From positions 1 to 59,444 of the forward strand of contig SHYY01000012.1 of NCBI GenBank assembly GCA_009692555.1: a DNA stretch of 59,444 nt, given 5' to 3'. This document shows, in pieces, positions 7,912 to 16,487 of this stretch. Position 1 is the first letter of the stretch, and each line of letters starts with the position of its first letter. The notes below the pieces were generated by a model. The model worked only from the letters and a program-made list of their open reading frames with translations. It was not told the DNA's origin and did not search any database. A program made the translations under genes and the position numbers. Origin of the DNA: Myxococcales bacterium. Lineage in GTDB: Bacteria > Myxococcota_A > Polyangia > Palsa-1104 > SHYY01.

Positions 7912-9528
7912 CTACCAACCCATGACGAGGCCGAGCCCGACGCTCATGCCACCGTGGTCAATGTTTCGCGCCCCGTAGCCGATCCGCAGCGTCGGCTGGA
8001 GCCACGACTTCGCGCGATAGCCCACCTGATAGACCAGGCGCACCCCGATGTCCCCACCGGTCGGTCCCCCGCCCGCCGGCTGGTTGGTGACCATCACCGA
8101 GGCGCTCATCGGCCAGCCTTTGATCACGTCCCATTCCAGCTGGAGCAGCCCGAGCATGCCGATGTTGGAGAAGACCGACATGCCCGCGACCAGGTTGGTG
8201 CCGGTCTCCGAGCCGACACGCAGCCGCAGCTCGAGGCCGACCCCCTGCCCCTGGACGGTGTGCCCTGCAAGCAATCGAGTGGACGCTCCCACCAATCGCC
8301 CGAAGTGGAACTCACCCTCGATATAGCCGTAGTTGAATCCGACCTCGTGGCCGCAGGTCTTGTCCTCCGTGTCCTTTGCGTGGGGGCACACCGGGGCGTT
8401 GTCCGTCGGATCGAGGTCGGCCACCTTGCCGCCGCGGCCAGTGAGAATGCCGAACCCGGTGCGCACCGAATAGAGCCAGGGCCCGATGCGATACATGAAA
8501 TCGGACTCGGTCAGGAGGTAGTAGTCATTGCCCCGGAAGCGATTGAAGTCGACGAACTCGAAGTAGCCACGCACCGCCGAGTGGCCGGGGCCGGGGGAGA
8601 CGGGACCGCCGGCGAGAGCGTCGATCGGGAGCACCAGCGGTTTCTGCGCGGAGCCGGAGGTCACCGCCTTGCCGGCGCGGTCGACCACCTCGACGAACAG
8701 CTCGACGCCCGGCGGCTGGAGGAGATCGTCCGGCACCAGGGCGCGGAAGTAGCCATCGCCATCGGGCGCCAGCGGGATGCGGCGGTAGCTCGCCTCCTCG
8801 GGCCGCCGGAGTTAGACGAACGCCGCCTGCACCCGCGCCACCTCGCGCACCAGGATCGCCACCTCGAGCGGATCGCCGGCGTAGAGGCGCGGCGGGAGGG
8901 CGCCCTGGATCGTCACCGGGGCCGGGCCCTGCGGTGCCATCGCCTCGTACGGCTCCTCCACCCGCGGTCGCGCGGCGACGGTGAGGCGCTCCTCGAGGTC
9001 GCGGAAGACGACCATCTCCCGGCGCAGCCCGGGGACGTAGGGCGAATCGGGGTGGCGCGCGCAAAAGAGGCCGAGGAGCCGCACCCGCTCGCCGAGCGGC
9101 TTGCCGAGGGTGCTCAGCCACACCTCGACGGCGTCCAGCGCCGCGCTGGCCCCGGGGCCCGTCACCGACGGGGTCGGGAGATGGGGAGCGGGCGGCGGGC
9201 CGAGCCGGACGACATCGCCGACCTTCACCGTGCCGACGATCCCCTTGTCGACGCGCCCGTAGGAGAGCACCTTCCCGACCTCGATCACCCCGAGCGTGCC
9301 GAGCGGGAAGTGGTCGATCAGCGCCTCCCCGGTTACCGGGTGCTTGGCGGTGATCGTCCGGAGCACGCGCACCGTCGAGCCGACGCGCAGGCCGCGCGTC
9401 TCGCCGATGTCGAAGTAGGCGACGTCCCCCTCGAGCTGGACGATCGTCCCGTCGGCCCCCGCTGCGCCCGCGCTCCGGGCGGCGCACGAGAGCACGATCA
9501 GTAGCAGTAACCAGCATTTACGTTGCAT
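7912..9528 (-). pseudogene. paralogous outer-membrane protein gene interrupted by an in-frame TAA
   Basis: Reading starts at ATG 9528 with a signal peptide (MQRKCWLLLLIVLSCAARS) and an SH3/OB-like segment containing FDIGETRGLRVGS. It runs to a TAA at 8812-8814, then continues in the same frame to 7912. The downstream part (LRRPEEASYRRIPLAPDGDGY onward) is the direct continuation. It aligns with the Ig-like plus beta-barrel region of the neighbouring gene at 6694-7902, where the equivalent residue of the interrupting codon is probably a Tyr (LHYRRRGE against FV*LRRPEE). One base change TAC/TAT to TAA explains the stop. A 274-residue barrel-only product could start at GTG 8736 but would lack a signal peptide. 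Without the stop the protein would be ~538 residues. Confidence 0.75.
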
Positions 9529-9685
9529 GCGACCCCTCGTTTTCGTCGCGACCGCATCGCAACTCCGGTGCCAGCGCGGCGGGGTGAAGGGGGGCGCGGG
9601 GATCGGTGTGATCCACGTCAACTTCCGGACACGCCTTGCGCGATTCCGGACGGCCGTTGAACAGCCGATCGGGAAGGCGTACCGT

Positions 9686-10210
9686 TCAGCCTTCGGCGGC
9701 GCGAAGGATCGACGCGATCCATGTCTCGGGGAGACCCGCGCTCCTCGCGCCGCGGGCCAGCGCCGCGACGAAGCCCGCGCTCACCTCACCGTCGGTGCGT
9801 CGGCGATCGGGCCTTGTGACGAAGGCGACCGCCTGCACCTCCCGGCCGGCCGCGCGCACCCGCACCGTGCGCTCGATGCACATCCCGGTGATCGCGCCCT
9901 CCTTGTGCTGGATGATCGGCCAGTCGACCGCGGCGATTTCGATCAATCGCCCGAAGACGCTCGCGCCCTCGCGATCGGCCAGTCCGGCGACGCGCCCGCC
10001 CCAGAAGCGCGACGGAAAATCGAATACCAGATCGACTCCCGGAGCCTCGGCGAGCTCGCCCTCCGGCAATTGAAAAAATCCATAGGCGTGCTGGCCCTTC
10101 CATTCCTCGAATGCCGTGCGGTCGAGGATGGTGGAATAGGCGAAATAGAGCTTGGTGCCAGCGCCGGCCTGCGCGCGCGCCTTCATGACCTGGTCGTGAT
10201 GCGAGTCCAT
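9686..10210 (-). CDS. gamma-glutamylcyclotransferase-like (AIG2-type) protein
   Basis: 174 residues. The N-terminal TKLYFAYSTILDRTAFEEW resembles the substrate-binding YGSNL-type loop at the start of the GGCT-like fold. The middle (FDFPSRFWGGRVAGLADREG, then VFGRLIEI) matches the usual strand pattern including the F/YGxL element. Such enzymes release 5-oxoproline from gamma-glutamyl amines or peptides; the substrate here is unknown. ATG at 10210 lies two bases after the stop of the ceramidase-like gene, so the two form an operon. An ORF in the same frame runs far upstream but is antisense-like arginine-rich sequence and was cut at this ATG. Confidence 0.7.
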   Translation of the reverse strand: MDSHHDQVMKARAQAGAGTKLYFAYSTILDRTAFEEWKGQHAYGFFQLPEGELAEAPGVDLVFDFPSRFWGGRVAGLADREGASVFGRLIEIAAVDWPIIQHKEGAITGMCIERTVRVRAAGREVQAVAFVTRPDRRRTDGEVSAGFVAALARGARSAGLPETWIASILRAAEG

Positions 10211-10212
10211 TG

Positions 10213-11919
10213 TCAGGGCTTCTTTCCCTCGGTGATGCGCACCAGCTGCCGCTGGCTGCCGACGATCTCCGGCGCGGCGCGCGGGCCGATCGAGTTGGTC
10301 TCCTCGTAGTGGCTGTCGCCCGGCGGCTCCTGCAGGTAGGGGGCGACCGGATCGAGGTACCAGTTGTACTGCGGGACGATGTACCCGAGCATGTCGAGCG
10401 TCAGGCCGAAAACCATCCGGTGCGCGGGGTCGCCGCCCATCTCGTCGAACAGGTAGGGCGGCTTGGGCGCCAGCGAGACATCGGGCGGCCCGAGGTAATC
10501 GCCCTCGTTCCTCGATTTTCCCGGATCGCACCATTCGACCACCGGGCCGGTGTGAACGAACGGCTCCCACTTGCCAGCGCGCGACCCGTCGTAACCGCCG
10601 ATGAACAGCTCCGGAAGCAGCTCCCCGGGCGCGGTGGCGATCGCGGCCGGACCGATCCGGAGGTAGGCGATCTCGGTGTCGACGAGCGGGGAGTTGTCGC
10701 CGTTCTCGTCGCGGATGAGCGGCCTCTTCGGGTCGAAGCCGTGGAACTCGCGCGGGATGAGATGGAGCGCGAAGGCGGTGTGGTAGCCGACATTCTCGAT
10801 GTGCACCTCCAGGTGGGCCGCGGCGAAGGAGAGCTTCGGCGCAGCGACGGGGACGCGGGCGTCGAAGGCGCGGTTGGCGTAGCGCGCGATGTCGTGGGCC
10901 CAGGCCTCGATGAAGCGGAAGCTGCGCTCGTCGCACGGCACCTCCTTGCCGTCGGCGGCGACCGGGCGGAGGCGCCCCGGCCCGATCTGGCCCCCGAGAG
11001 CGCCGGAGACGTACACCACCGGGGAGCCGGCGTGCTTCTCGACGTCGAGGCGCAGGTCGTGCGGGAACTCCGACGAGATCAGGTGATTGCCGCGGCTGTT
11101 CGAGTCGGGGTGCGCGGTCCAGTTGAGCACGGTGACGATCGGCTTGCCGTCGTCGGCGCTGTCGAACTGGAGGAGGTGCATCACGTTGTCGATGATGACC
11201 GGGTCGCGCGTGTCGTCGATGATCCGCCTCATGTCGTGGCCCGCCTCCTCGGTGGCGAGCGAGGCGATCGACATCTTCGCCGGCCGGGCACTCTTCACCG
11301 CGTCGCCGACCGCGTCGGCCACCTTCTGCCGCACTTCGGCCATCCACTGCGGCCGGTAGCCGGTGAGGGTGTCGTCGGGGCCGAAGATCCCGACGGTGTC
11401 GGGCGCGGAGTGATTGTGGGTCGCCGAGGCGAGGAAATAGTCGACGCCCAGCGACGGATCGAGCAGCTTCCGGATCTGGAGCACCTCGTCGTACATGTAG
11501 CCACCGACATCGAGCGCGCAGTGGGCGAGGGTGGTCTCGTTCTGGCGGATCACCCAGCAGCGCGCCCAGATCGGGTCGTGCACGCCGGTGATGGGCTTGC
11601 CGGTGTTGAAGACGTAGTAGTCATCGAACTTGCCGTCGCCGTCGCGATCGGTGAAGGGCTCGTCGAAGTCGCGGCGCTGGTTGCCGTTCCTGTCCTCGAA
11701 CGGTTCGAGCTGGGGCGTGATGTCTCGGACGCCGTAGCCGACATGGATCTGGCCGTCGCCGCGATCGGGGCACGACGGATCGCCGGGACAGCGGCTGGCC
11801 ACCTGGACCGGGATCTCGTCGGGACCGAGGCCGGGCTCGGCGTCCTTGCAGGCGGGCAGGGAGGCGGTGAGCAGCAGCGCGAGGCGGAGCGCGTGAGGGA
11901 GGAGGCCTTTGAGCACCAC
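10213..11919 (-). CDS. neutral/alkaline ceramidase-like lipoprotein
   Basis: 568 residues with a lipoprotein signal ending in the lipobox LPAC (Cys ~25), so it is probably anchored in the envelope. It has the ceramidase N-terminal domain pattern: YGVRDITP at the start, ATHNHSAPDTVG near 168, and NWTAHPDSNSRGNHLISSEF with a later DLR segment, covering the zinc-binding histidines. An Asp/Asn-rich insertion (DRNGNQRRDFDE then DRDGDGKFDD) looks like calcium-binding loops. Neutral ceramidases hydrolyse the amide bond of sphingolipids. The C-terminal Ig-like domain of the ~650-750-residue enzymes seems absent or reduced. It is followed at 2 bases by the cyclotransferase-like gene. Confidence 0.85.
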   Translation of the reverse strand: MVLKGLLPHALRLALLLTASLPACKDAEPGLGPDEIPVQVASRCPGDPSCPDRGDGQIHVGYGVRDITPQLEPFEDRNGNQRRDFDEPFTDRDGDGKFDDYYVFNTGKPITGVHDPIWARCWVIRQNETTLAHCALDVGGYMYDEVLQIRKLLDPSLGVDYFLASATHNHSAPDTVGIFGPDDTLTGYRPQWMAEVRQKVADAVGDAVKSARPAKMSIASLATEEAGHDMRRIIDDTRDPVIIDNVMHLLQFDSADDGKPIVTVLNWTAHPDSNSRGNHLISSEFPHDLRLDVEKHAGSPVVYVSGALGGQIGPGRLRPVAADGKEVPCDERSFRFIEAWAHDIARYANRAFDARVPVAAPKLSFAAAHLEVHIENVGYHTAFALHLIPREFHGFDPKRPLIRDENGDNSPLVDTEIAYLRIGPAAIATAPGELLPELFIGGYDGSRAGKWEPFVHTGPVVEWCDPGKSRNEGDYLGPPDVSLAPKPPYLFDEMGGDPAHRMVFGLTLDMLGYIVPQYNWYLDPVAPYLQEPPGDSHYEETNSIGPRAAPEIVGSQRQLVRITEGKKP

Positions 11920-11973
11920 GGGGCGAGCGTACGGCAGAACCGTCGTTCTGGACGACGAAATCGCCGGCCGCCA

Positions 11974-12786
11974 TCAGTCGCGGATGGCGCGCTGGCACTC
12001 CAGCCAGAACGCCCGCACCTGCGCGGCGTCCGCCGCCTTGTCGACGCTGTAGTGCACCGCGAAGCGAAGCGGACCGCCCTTCCGCAGCGTCCCGGGCACC
12101 ATCCGCGAGACGGTCCGGATCGGCGGCCCGTGCGGGAGCTGGAGTTGCAGCTCAAAGGCGCGCCCGCGCTCCCAGTCGGCGAGCGGCAACGCGGGAGCCT
12201 TGGTCGCGTTCGCGGAGAGCAGCATTCCCCCCGGCTGACCGTCGGTCACGATCGAGAGGTTCTCGACCTGAAAAATGACCGTGCGCGCTCCCCGCACGGT
12301 CGCGGTCGCCCGGTAGCCCACCAGCGGCTCCGCGCGAAAACAGCGCCGGCGATTGGCGCCGTCGTAGGGGGACGGCGAGTCCTTCCTGAGGGGCGCGAAC
12401 GCCGCCGAGTCGAAGGCCGGCCTCGGACCGGTCATCCGGAGCGCGCGGCGAATCTTTCGCACCAGCACTTCTGGATTGAACGGCAGCGACAGGAAATCGG
12501 CCGCGCCGTCCTTCACCAGCTCGACCGCGACCTCGGGGTCGACCGCCCTCCCGAGCGGGATGATCGGCTTGCCGGGAAAGCGCCCGAGGCAGCGCGCGAA
12601 CTCACGGATCCCGTCCTCGATCGGATCCGCCAGCACCAGCAGCAGGGCGTCCGAGTCGTCGCTGGCACTGCCGGCGGCATCGACCGCCGTGACCACTCCG
12701 TCGTCGCGCAGCGCCAGTACGCACACGCCGAGCAGCTCGGGCCCGGCTCCGATCAGGCCGATTCGGAGATGTCCCTTCACGAGCAT
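11974..12786 (-). CDS. receiver-like plus PilZ-domain regulator at the end of the flagellar cluster
   Basis: 270 residues. The first ~120 form a response-regulator-like fold (RIGLIGAGPELLG through KDGAADFLSLPFNPEVLVRKIRRAL) with the conserved K-P/PF end. The acidic pocket and phospho-Asp are not convincing, so it may be a pseudo-receiver. Residues ~145-265 form a PilZ-type domain, with the RxxxR element in NRRRCFRAEP and a modified N-x-S region NLSIVTDGQPGG. PilZ domains bind c-di-GMP. It lies 24 bases after the FliT-like gene on the same strand and may be the last gene of the flagellar operon, as with receiver-PilZ proteins in myxobacteria. Confidence 0.75.
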   Translation of the reverse strand: MLVKGHLRIGLIGAGPELLGVCVLALRDDGVVTAVDAAGSASDDSDALLLVLADPIEDGIREFARCLGRFPGKPIIPLGRAVDPEVAVELVKDGAADFLSLPFNPEVLVRKIRRALRMTGPRPAFDSAAFAPLRKDSPSPYDGANRRRCFRAEPLVGYRATATVRGARTVIFQVENLSIVTDGQPGGMLLSANATKAPALPLADWERGRAFELQLQLPHGPPIRTVSRMVPGTLRKGGPLRFAVHYSVDKAADAAQVRAFWLECQRAIRD

Positions 12787-12810
12787 GACTGGATCGCTCC
12801 GCGCATCATC

Positions 12811-13083
12811 TCAGCGACTCGCCGCTAGGCGCAAGCGGCGCACAGACGTCATCCGATGGGCGATCAGTCGATGGGCCCGGCCCAGCGCGGCCATCCACGC
12901 GGTATCGCGCTCCTCGATCGCCCGTCGCAGCGCCTCGGCCGCAGGATCCGATGCCAGCGATCCGGCGTTGCCGGCAACGGTGGACAGGAGGGCGGCGCGC
13001 TGCGACACCATCGCCTCTCCGAGCGCGAGGACCTCCCCGGGGTCCGCGTCCGCGGGTGGCGGAGGCGGGGTTGCGGCGAGCAC
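12811..13083 (-). CDS. possible FliT-like flagellar chaperone
   Basis: A 90-residue protein with a GTG start. After a proline-rich start (ATPPPPPADADPGEV) it is an all-helical sequence with heptad-like hydrophobic spacing (LALGEAMVSQRAALLSTVAG, then RRAIEERDTAWMAALGRAHR). Its position right after fliS is where fliT usually lies. An alternative frame (12806-13126, GTG overlapping the fliS stop) encodes Arg/Gly-rich sequence with no helical pattern and was judged a shadow. The name is inferred from position. Confidence 0.5.
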   Translation of the reverse strand: MLAATPPPPPADADPGEVLALGEAMVSQRAALLSTVAGNAGSLASDPAAEALRRAIEERDTAWMAALGRAHRLIAHRMTSVRRLRLAASR

Positions 13084-13122
13084 CGCTCTTGAGGGCTTCG
13101 ACCGCTTCGACCGCGGGCCGGC

Positions 13123-13500
13123 TCACGGCCGCTGGCCCGGCGCGGCGCCCAGGAAGGCCTCCCGCAGCAGCGCGAGCACGTTGCGCGCGGCGGCCAGCGG
13201 CTCGGCGTCGACGCGCAGGTTGGCGTCACCGAGGCGAAGCCGCACAAACCCATAGAGCCGCTGGAGATTGGCGCACAGGTCGGGGGCCGCTTCGTGGTTC
13301 AGCGCCAGCGCCAGCTCGTCGACCACGGCCATGGCATGCCCGAGGACGCGCCCCTTGCCGGCGAGGTCACCGCATCGGATGCGCTCCTCCGCCTGGTCGA
13401 TGTCGAGCATCAGACGGCCGAGGAGCTCGTCGAGCACGCGCGTCGGCGAGGCCGACTCGAGGGCGACGCGGCGGTAGGTGTTGGCGGCGCGTGCGAGCAT
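13123..13500 (-). CDS. fliS: FliS flagellin export chaperone
   Basis: 125 residues beginning MLARAANTYRRVALESASPT, close to the YxxxxxxTASP-type start of FliS, followed by VLDELLGRLMLDIDQAEERI (usual LLYDGALRFL region). FliS keeps flagellin monomeric in the cytoplasm and delivers it to the export gate. It starts 14 bases after the stop of the fliD remnant, matching the common fliD-fliS order. The gene looks intact although its presumed client flagellin is not in the window. Confidence 0.88.
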   Translation of the reverse strand: MLARAANTYRRVALESASPTRVLDELLGRLMLDIDQAEERIRCGDLAGKGRVLGHAMAVVDELALALNHEAAPDLCANLQRLYGFVRLRLGDANLRVDAEPLAAARNVLALLREAFLGAAPGQRP

Positions 13501-15701
13501 GGGGCACCTCGTCCTATCGGTAGAACAGCGCGTTGATGTAGGACATCTGCGACTGGAGCCGCGACATCGTCTGGTCGAGCGCGGTGAACTGCTTTTGCAG
13601 GCGGGCCCCGAGGTCGGCAGCGGACTTCTCCAGGCGCAGGATCTGATCGTCGAACGCCTTGACCTGCTTGCCAACCCCGATCTGCGCGGACACCGGCGAG
13701 GTTGTCGTTGTCGAGCGCGGTGGCGAGCTGATCGAGCAGCGCGAGCACGTCGATGCCTTTCGCCGTGGTGAGGAGCGTCCCTGGGGGCGTCACCGCCTGC
13801 TGCTGGCCGTCGGCGATCTCGATCTCCCGGGCCTGATCGTCACCGACGTAGACGCCGGCTCCGTTGAACGGCGCGACCCCGCCCTTGCCACCGGCAAGGA
13901 GGAACTCTCCGTCGGGGGCGCGGGAGTTGGCCGCGGCGAGCACCTGGGCGCGCAGGGCACGCACCTCGAGCGCGCCGTGCTTGCGGTCGGCGGCGTTCCA
14001 CGATCCGTTGGCCATCTGCACCGCCAGCTCCGCGGCACGGCTGAGGCTCACGCCGAGGCTGTCGAGGGCGCCGTCGGTGGCGATCAGCCCATCGCGGGCC
14101 CGGGCGATGGAGGTGCCGCGAGCGGCGCTCTGGGTCATTCGGGCGTTCGCGCGGGCCCCGTCGGCCCATGCGGTCGGGTCGTCCGAAGGGACGGCGACGC
14201 GGAGCCCGCCCGCGGCTTGCTCGGCGGCGGCGGCGGCTCGATCGCGCCCCCGGGCGACCGCATCGCCGGCGAGCTCGATCATCCTGGTCTCGGTGACGCG
14301 CATGGTGCCTCCGTCGGTGGAGAGGGCCTGTTGCAGCCGCTCGATCAGGTTTCCCAGGAGATCGTTGACGGTGGAGAGAAAGAGCTGCGCGGCCTCGGAG
14401 GCGTGCTGGAAGGAGGCGAGGCGGGCCAGCTCCTCCTCGATGCTCACGCCGGAGAGCGAGTCGCGGGCGGAGCGGAGGATGTCGCTGCGCGCGCTGTCGA
14501 GATCGCTGGCAGCGATGGCGCTGCGGGTGGCGCCGCCGACGGCTCCGACGGTGCGGATCGCTTCGTCGACGAAGCTCCGGCTGTTGTTGCCAGCGAGCGG
14601 TCGGTCGCGCAGTGCGGCGAGCGCGAGAGCGGCGCGGTTGTCGCCCGGGCCGGCGCCCGGCAGCGCGGCGGCGAGCAGCCTTGGATCGGCGGCGATGGCG
14701 GGATCGACCGTCATCGCCGCGGCCGCCCCGCTGTTGCCTTTCGGCGGGACGAACAGATTGCGCCCGGCGATGCCATCGAGGCCAGCACCGGCGGCGTGGG
14801 CGGCATTCACCTGCGACGTGAAGGCCACCGCCAGCGCGTCGAGATCGGCCGATGCCTGCGCGGCCCCCCCATCGCGAAACTGGATCTCGCCGGCGATCCG
14901 ACCGCCGTCGAGCGAGGCGGTGACGTCGATGCGGTGGACGCCGTCCACCACCTGGAGAGCGACGTCCGGCGGTCGGTTGGGATCGACCGCCGCCTGCAGC
15001 GTGGCCGCGCGATCGCCATCGACCAGCACGGCGCCGGATCCGATCACCACGCGCATCTTGCCATCGCCGTCGATGCGCGCCTGGCCACCGACGAGATCGG
15101 CGAGCTTGCGGGCGGCGAGATCGCGCTGGTCGGCCAGGACCGGGTCGGGGGAGACGGAGAGGGCCTGGTTGGCGGCGGCGATCCGCGCGGCGAGGCCGCT
15201 GGCCTCCTCGGCGAGCGAAACGATGTGGGAATTGGCGTCGCTGCGCGCCTGGGCAATCGCCGCGGCGGAGGCACGAAACGAGGCCGCGACCGCCTTTGCC
15301 GATCCGACCACCGACGCGCGGCGCGGCGCGTCCATCGGGGCGGAGGCGAAATCGGCCACGCCGCCAAAGAGGGCCGCGAGCGCCTGACCGACGTCGGTGG
15401 CCGGTGAGGTGAGGCCGCGCTCGAGGCTCCCGAGCGCCGCCGCGAGCGCCTGGGAGCGGCCGTGTGCGCCGGCCGCGACGCGCTCGCGGAGCGCCAGGAT
15501 CGCGTCCTCGACGCGCGAGAAACCGGCGGCGCGGACGCCACCGATGAGCGGGGCGCCGCGCTCCGACTGGAGATCGACGTTCTGGCGGGAGTAGCCCTCG
15601 GTGTTGACGTTGGCCGCATTGCGCCCGGCGACCGATACGCCGGCGGTGTGTGCCGCGAGCGCACCTGCACCGAGATCGAGAAGGCCCATGAGTCCGCTCA
15701 T
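13410..15701 (-). CDS. flgK: flgK read through into a truncated flgL (hook-filament junction proteins)
   Basis: From ATG 15701 (GGAG ribosome site) residues 1-~466 are FlgK: rod-protein motif NAANVNTEGYSRQN near 30, ending with the usual ASFQHASEAAQLFLSTVNDL and a helix NLIERLQQAL. No stop follows. The frame passes into the flgL start MRVTETRM at ATG 14303, which still has GGAGG six bases upstream. FlgL then runs ~200 residues (SDDPTAWADGARANARMTQ, then GEFLLAGGKGGVAPF) and breaks off near 13700. There the DNA becomes the end of fliD and the frame continues as nonsense to 13410. FlgK and FlgL are separate proteins in known flagella. The FlgL half lacks its C-terminal helices, so at least flgL is a pseudogene. 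Confidence 0.85.
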   Translation of the reverse strand: MSGLMGLLDLGAGALAAHTAGVSVAGRNAANVNTEGYSRQNVDLQSERGAPLIGGVRAAGFSRVEDAILALRERVAAGAHGRSQALAAALGSLERGLTSPATDVGQALAALFGGVADFASAPMDAPRRASVVGSAKAVAASFRASAAAIAQARSDANSHIVSLAEEASGLAARIAAANQALSVSPDPVLADQRDLAARKLADLVGGQARIDGDGKMRVVIGSGAVLVDGDRAATLQAAVDPNRPPDVALQVVDGVHRIDVTASLDGGRIAGEIQFRDGGAAQASADLDALAVAFTSQVNAAHAAGAGLDGIAGRNLFVPPKGNSGAAAAMTVDPAIAADPRLLAAALPGAGPGDNRAALALAALRDRPLAGNNSRSFVDEAIRTVGAVGGATRSAIAASDLDSARSDILRSARDSLSGVSIEEELARLASFQHASEAAQLFLSTVNDLLGNLIERLQQALSTDGGTMRVTETRMIELAGDAVARGRDRAAAAAEQAAGGLRVAVPSDDPTAWADGARANARMTQSAARGTSIARARDGLIATDGALDSLGVSLSRAAELAVQMANGSWNAADRKHGALEVRALRAQVLAAANSRAPDGEFLLAGGKGGVAPFNGAGVYVGDDQAREIEIADGQQQAVTPPGTLLTTAKGIDVLALLDQLATALDNDNLAGVRADRGWQAGQGVRRSDPAPGEVRCRPRGPPAKAVHRARPDDVAAPVADVLHQRAVLPIGRGAPCSHAPPTPTAASPSSRPRRRACSTSSSAV
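13514..13703 (-). pseudogene. fliD: fliD 3' remnant (filament cap C-terminus)
   Basis: In a frame different from flgL, codons from about 13700 to a TAG at 13514-13516 read QIGVGKQVKAFDDQILRLEK, then LQKQFTALDQTMSRLQSQMS and YINALFYR. This is the coiled-coil C-terminal end of FliD (qFtaLdq-mSqLqsq pattern), which assembles the flagellar cap. Only ~60 of the usual 450 or more codons remain and they join flgL sequence directly near 13695-13710. fliS follows immediately, as expected. The remnant has no start codon of its own. Confidence 0.8.
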
Positions 15702-15752
15702 CGCTGCTCCTTCAGAAGCGTCCCCGCGGTTCGGGTCCGCCGCTTCACTTCC

Positions 15753-16181
15753 TCATGCCCGCTTTCCGCAGAAGGCCCGCACGCGCGATTGCACGCGGGC
15801 ACGGTGGTCATAGGTGCCGGAGTCCTGGCGCAGGCCGAGCGCCTCGCCGATCGCCGCTGTCGCGTCCTCGAGGAGCGCTGCGTTGGCCTCGGCGTGGACC
15901 CGGATGCGCAAGGCGGCGAGGCGCACCTCGCCCCGCAGCTTCACGATCGCCGCGTCCTCGGAGCGCACCTCGGCGGTCCCGGCTTCGCTGCGATCGGCCA
16001 GCGCGCGAAGCCGGTCGCACAGCGCCTGCTTCTTCTCGGTGAGCGCCGCCATCGCGTCCATGTCGAGAGCCTGAAGCGCGGCGCGCTCGCGGGTCAGCGC
16101 GCGCTCGAGGGCGAAGAGGATCTCGCTCACCTCGCACAGGTCCGAGTGGTCCTCGATCTTCTGCCAGGCGACCGAGCTCAC
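15753..16181 (-). CDS. flgN: FlgN-like export chaperone for FlgK/FlgL
   Basis: 142 residues, almost entirely helical, with a long central coiled coil (EILFALERALTRERAALQAL, then ALTEKKQALCDRLRALAD). This is the FlgN pattern. FlgN holds the hook-associated proteins FlgK and FlgL before export. Its start overlaps the flgM stop (ATGA) and flgK follows after ~50 bases, the usual flgM-flgN-flgK order. The gene appears intact. Confidence 0.8.
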   Translation of the reverse strand: MSSVAWQKIEDHSDLCEVSEILFALERALTRERAALQALDMDAMAALTEKKQALCDRLRALADRSEAGTAEVRSEDAAIVKLRGEVRLAALRIRVHAEANAALLEDATAAIGEALGLRQDSGTYDHRARVQSRVRAFCGKRA

Positions 16182-16459
16182 CGGCGGGCTCCGCGCGCCA
16201 GCTCGTCGTCGGCGATCCGCTCGGCGAGCTTGCGGACATCGACGCGGTAGCCGCCGCTCTGGACGCGCGCCCGCACGTCGGCCACCCGCTCCGCCCGGGC
16301 CGCCTGCCGTTCGCCCGCGGCCGCCGAGAGCGCGGTAGCTTGCGTCGAGACGACCACCGCGTCCGACGGAATGGCGTGCTTGCCGGTGGCAGGCTGGCTC
16401 CTGGGACGCTCTACGGCAGCCTTGCCGATCTCTGGGACACCGGAACCGGGAACGCGCAT
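16178..16459 (-). CDS. flgM: FlgM anti-sigma factor
   Basis: 93 residues from ATG 16459, which has AGGAGG five bases upstream. A disordered N-terminal half is followed by the sigma-28-binding helices: ERVADVRARVQSGGYRVDVR and KLAERIADDELA match the RvaeikaqI-sGtY-vd--kiAe-ll pattern. FlgM holds back FliA until the hook is complete. Here its target FliA is only a C-terminal fragment in the same cluster. Confidence 0.85.
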   Translation of the reverse strand: MRVPGSGVPEIGKAAVERPRSQPATGKHAIPSDAVVVSTQATALSAAAGERQAARAERVADVRARVQSGGYRVDVRKLAERIADDELARGARR

Positions 16460-16487
16460 CGCAACCTCCTTTCCCGTGCTTCGGCCG

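Noticed and set aside
6661..9504. 947-codon plus-strand open frame over the outer-membrane protein genes
   Set aside because: Antisense shadow; both underlying minus-strand genes show signal peptides and paralogy.
10210..12828. 872-codon plus-strand frame over the ceramidase and PilZ genes
   Set aside because: No recognisable domain and composition typical of an antisense frame.
13659..15407. 582- and 507-codon plus-strand frames over flgK
   Set aside because: Antisense to clear FlgK/FlgL sequence.
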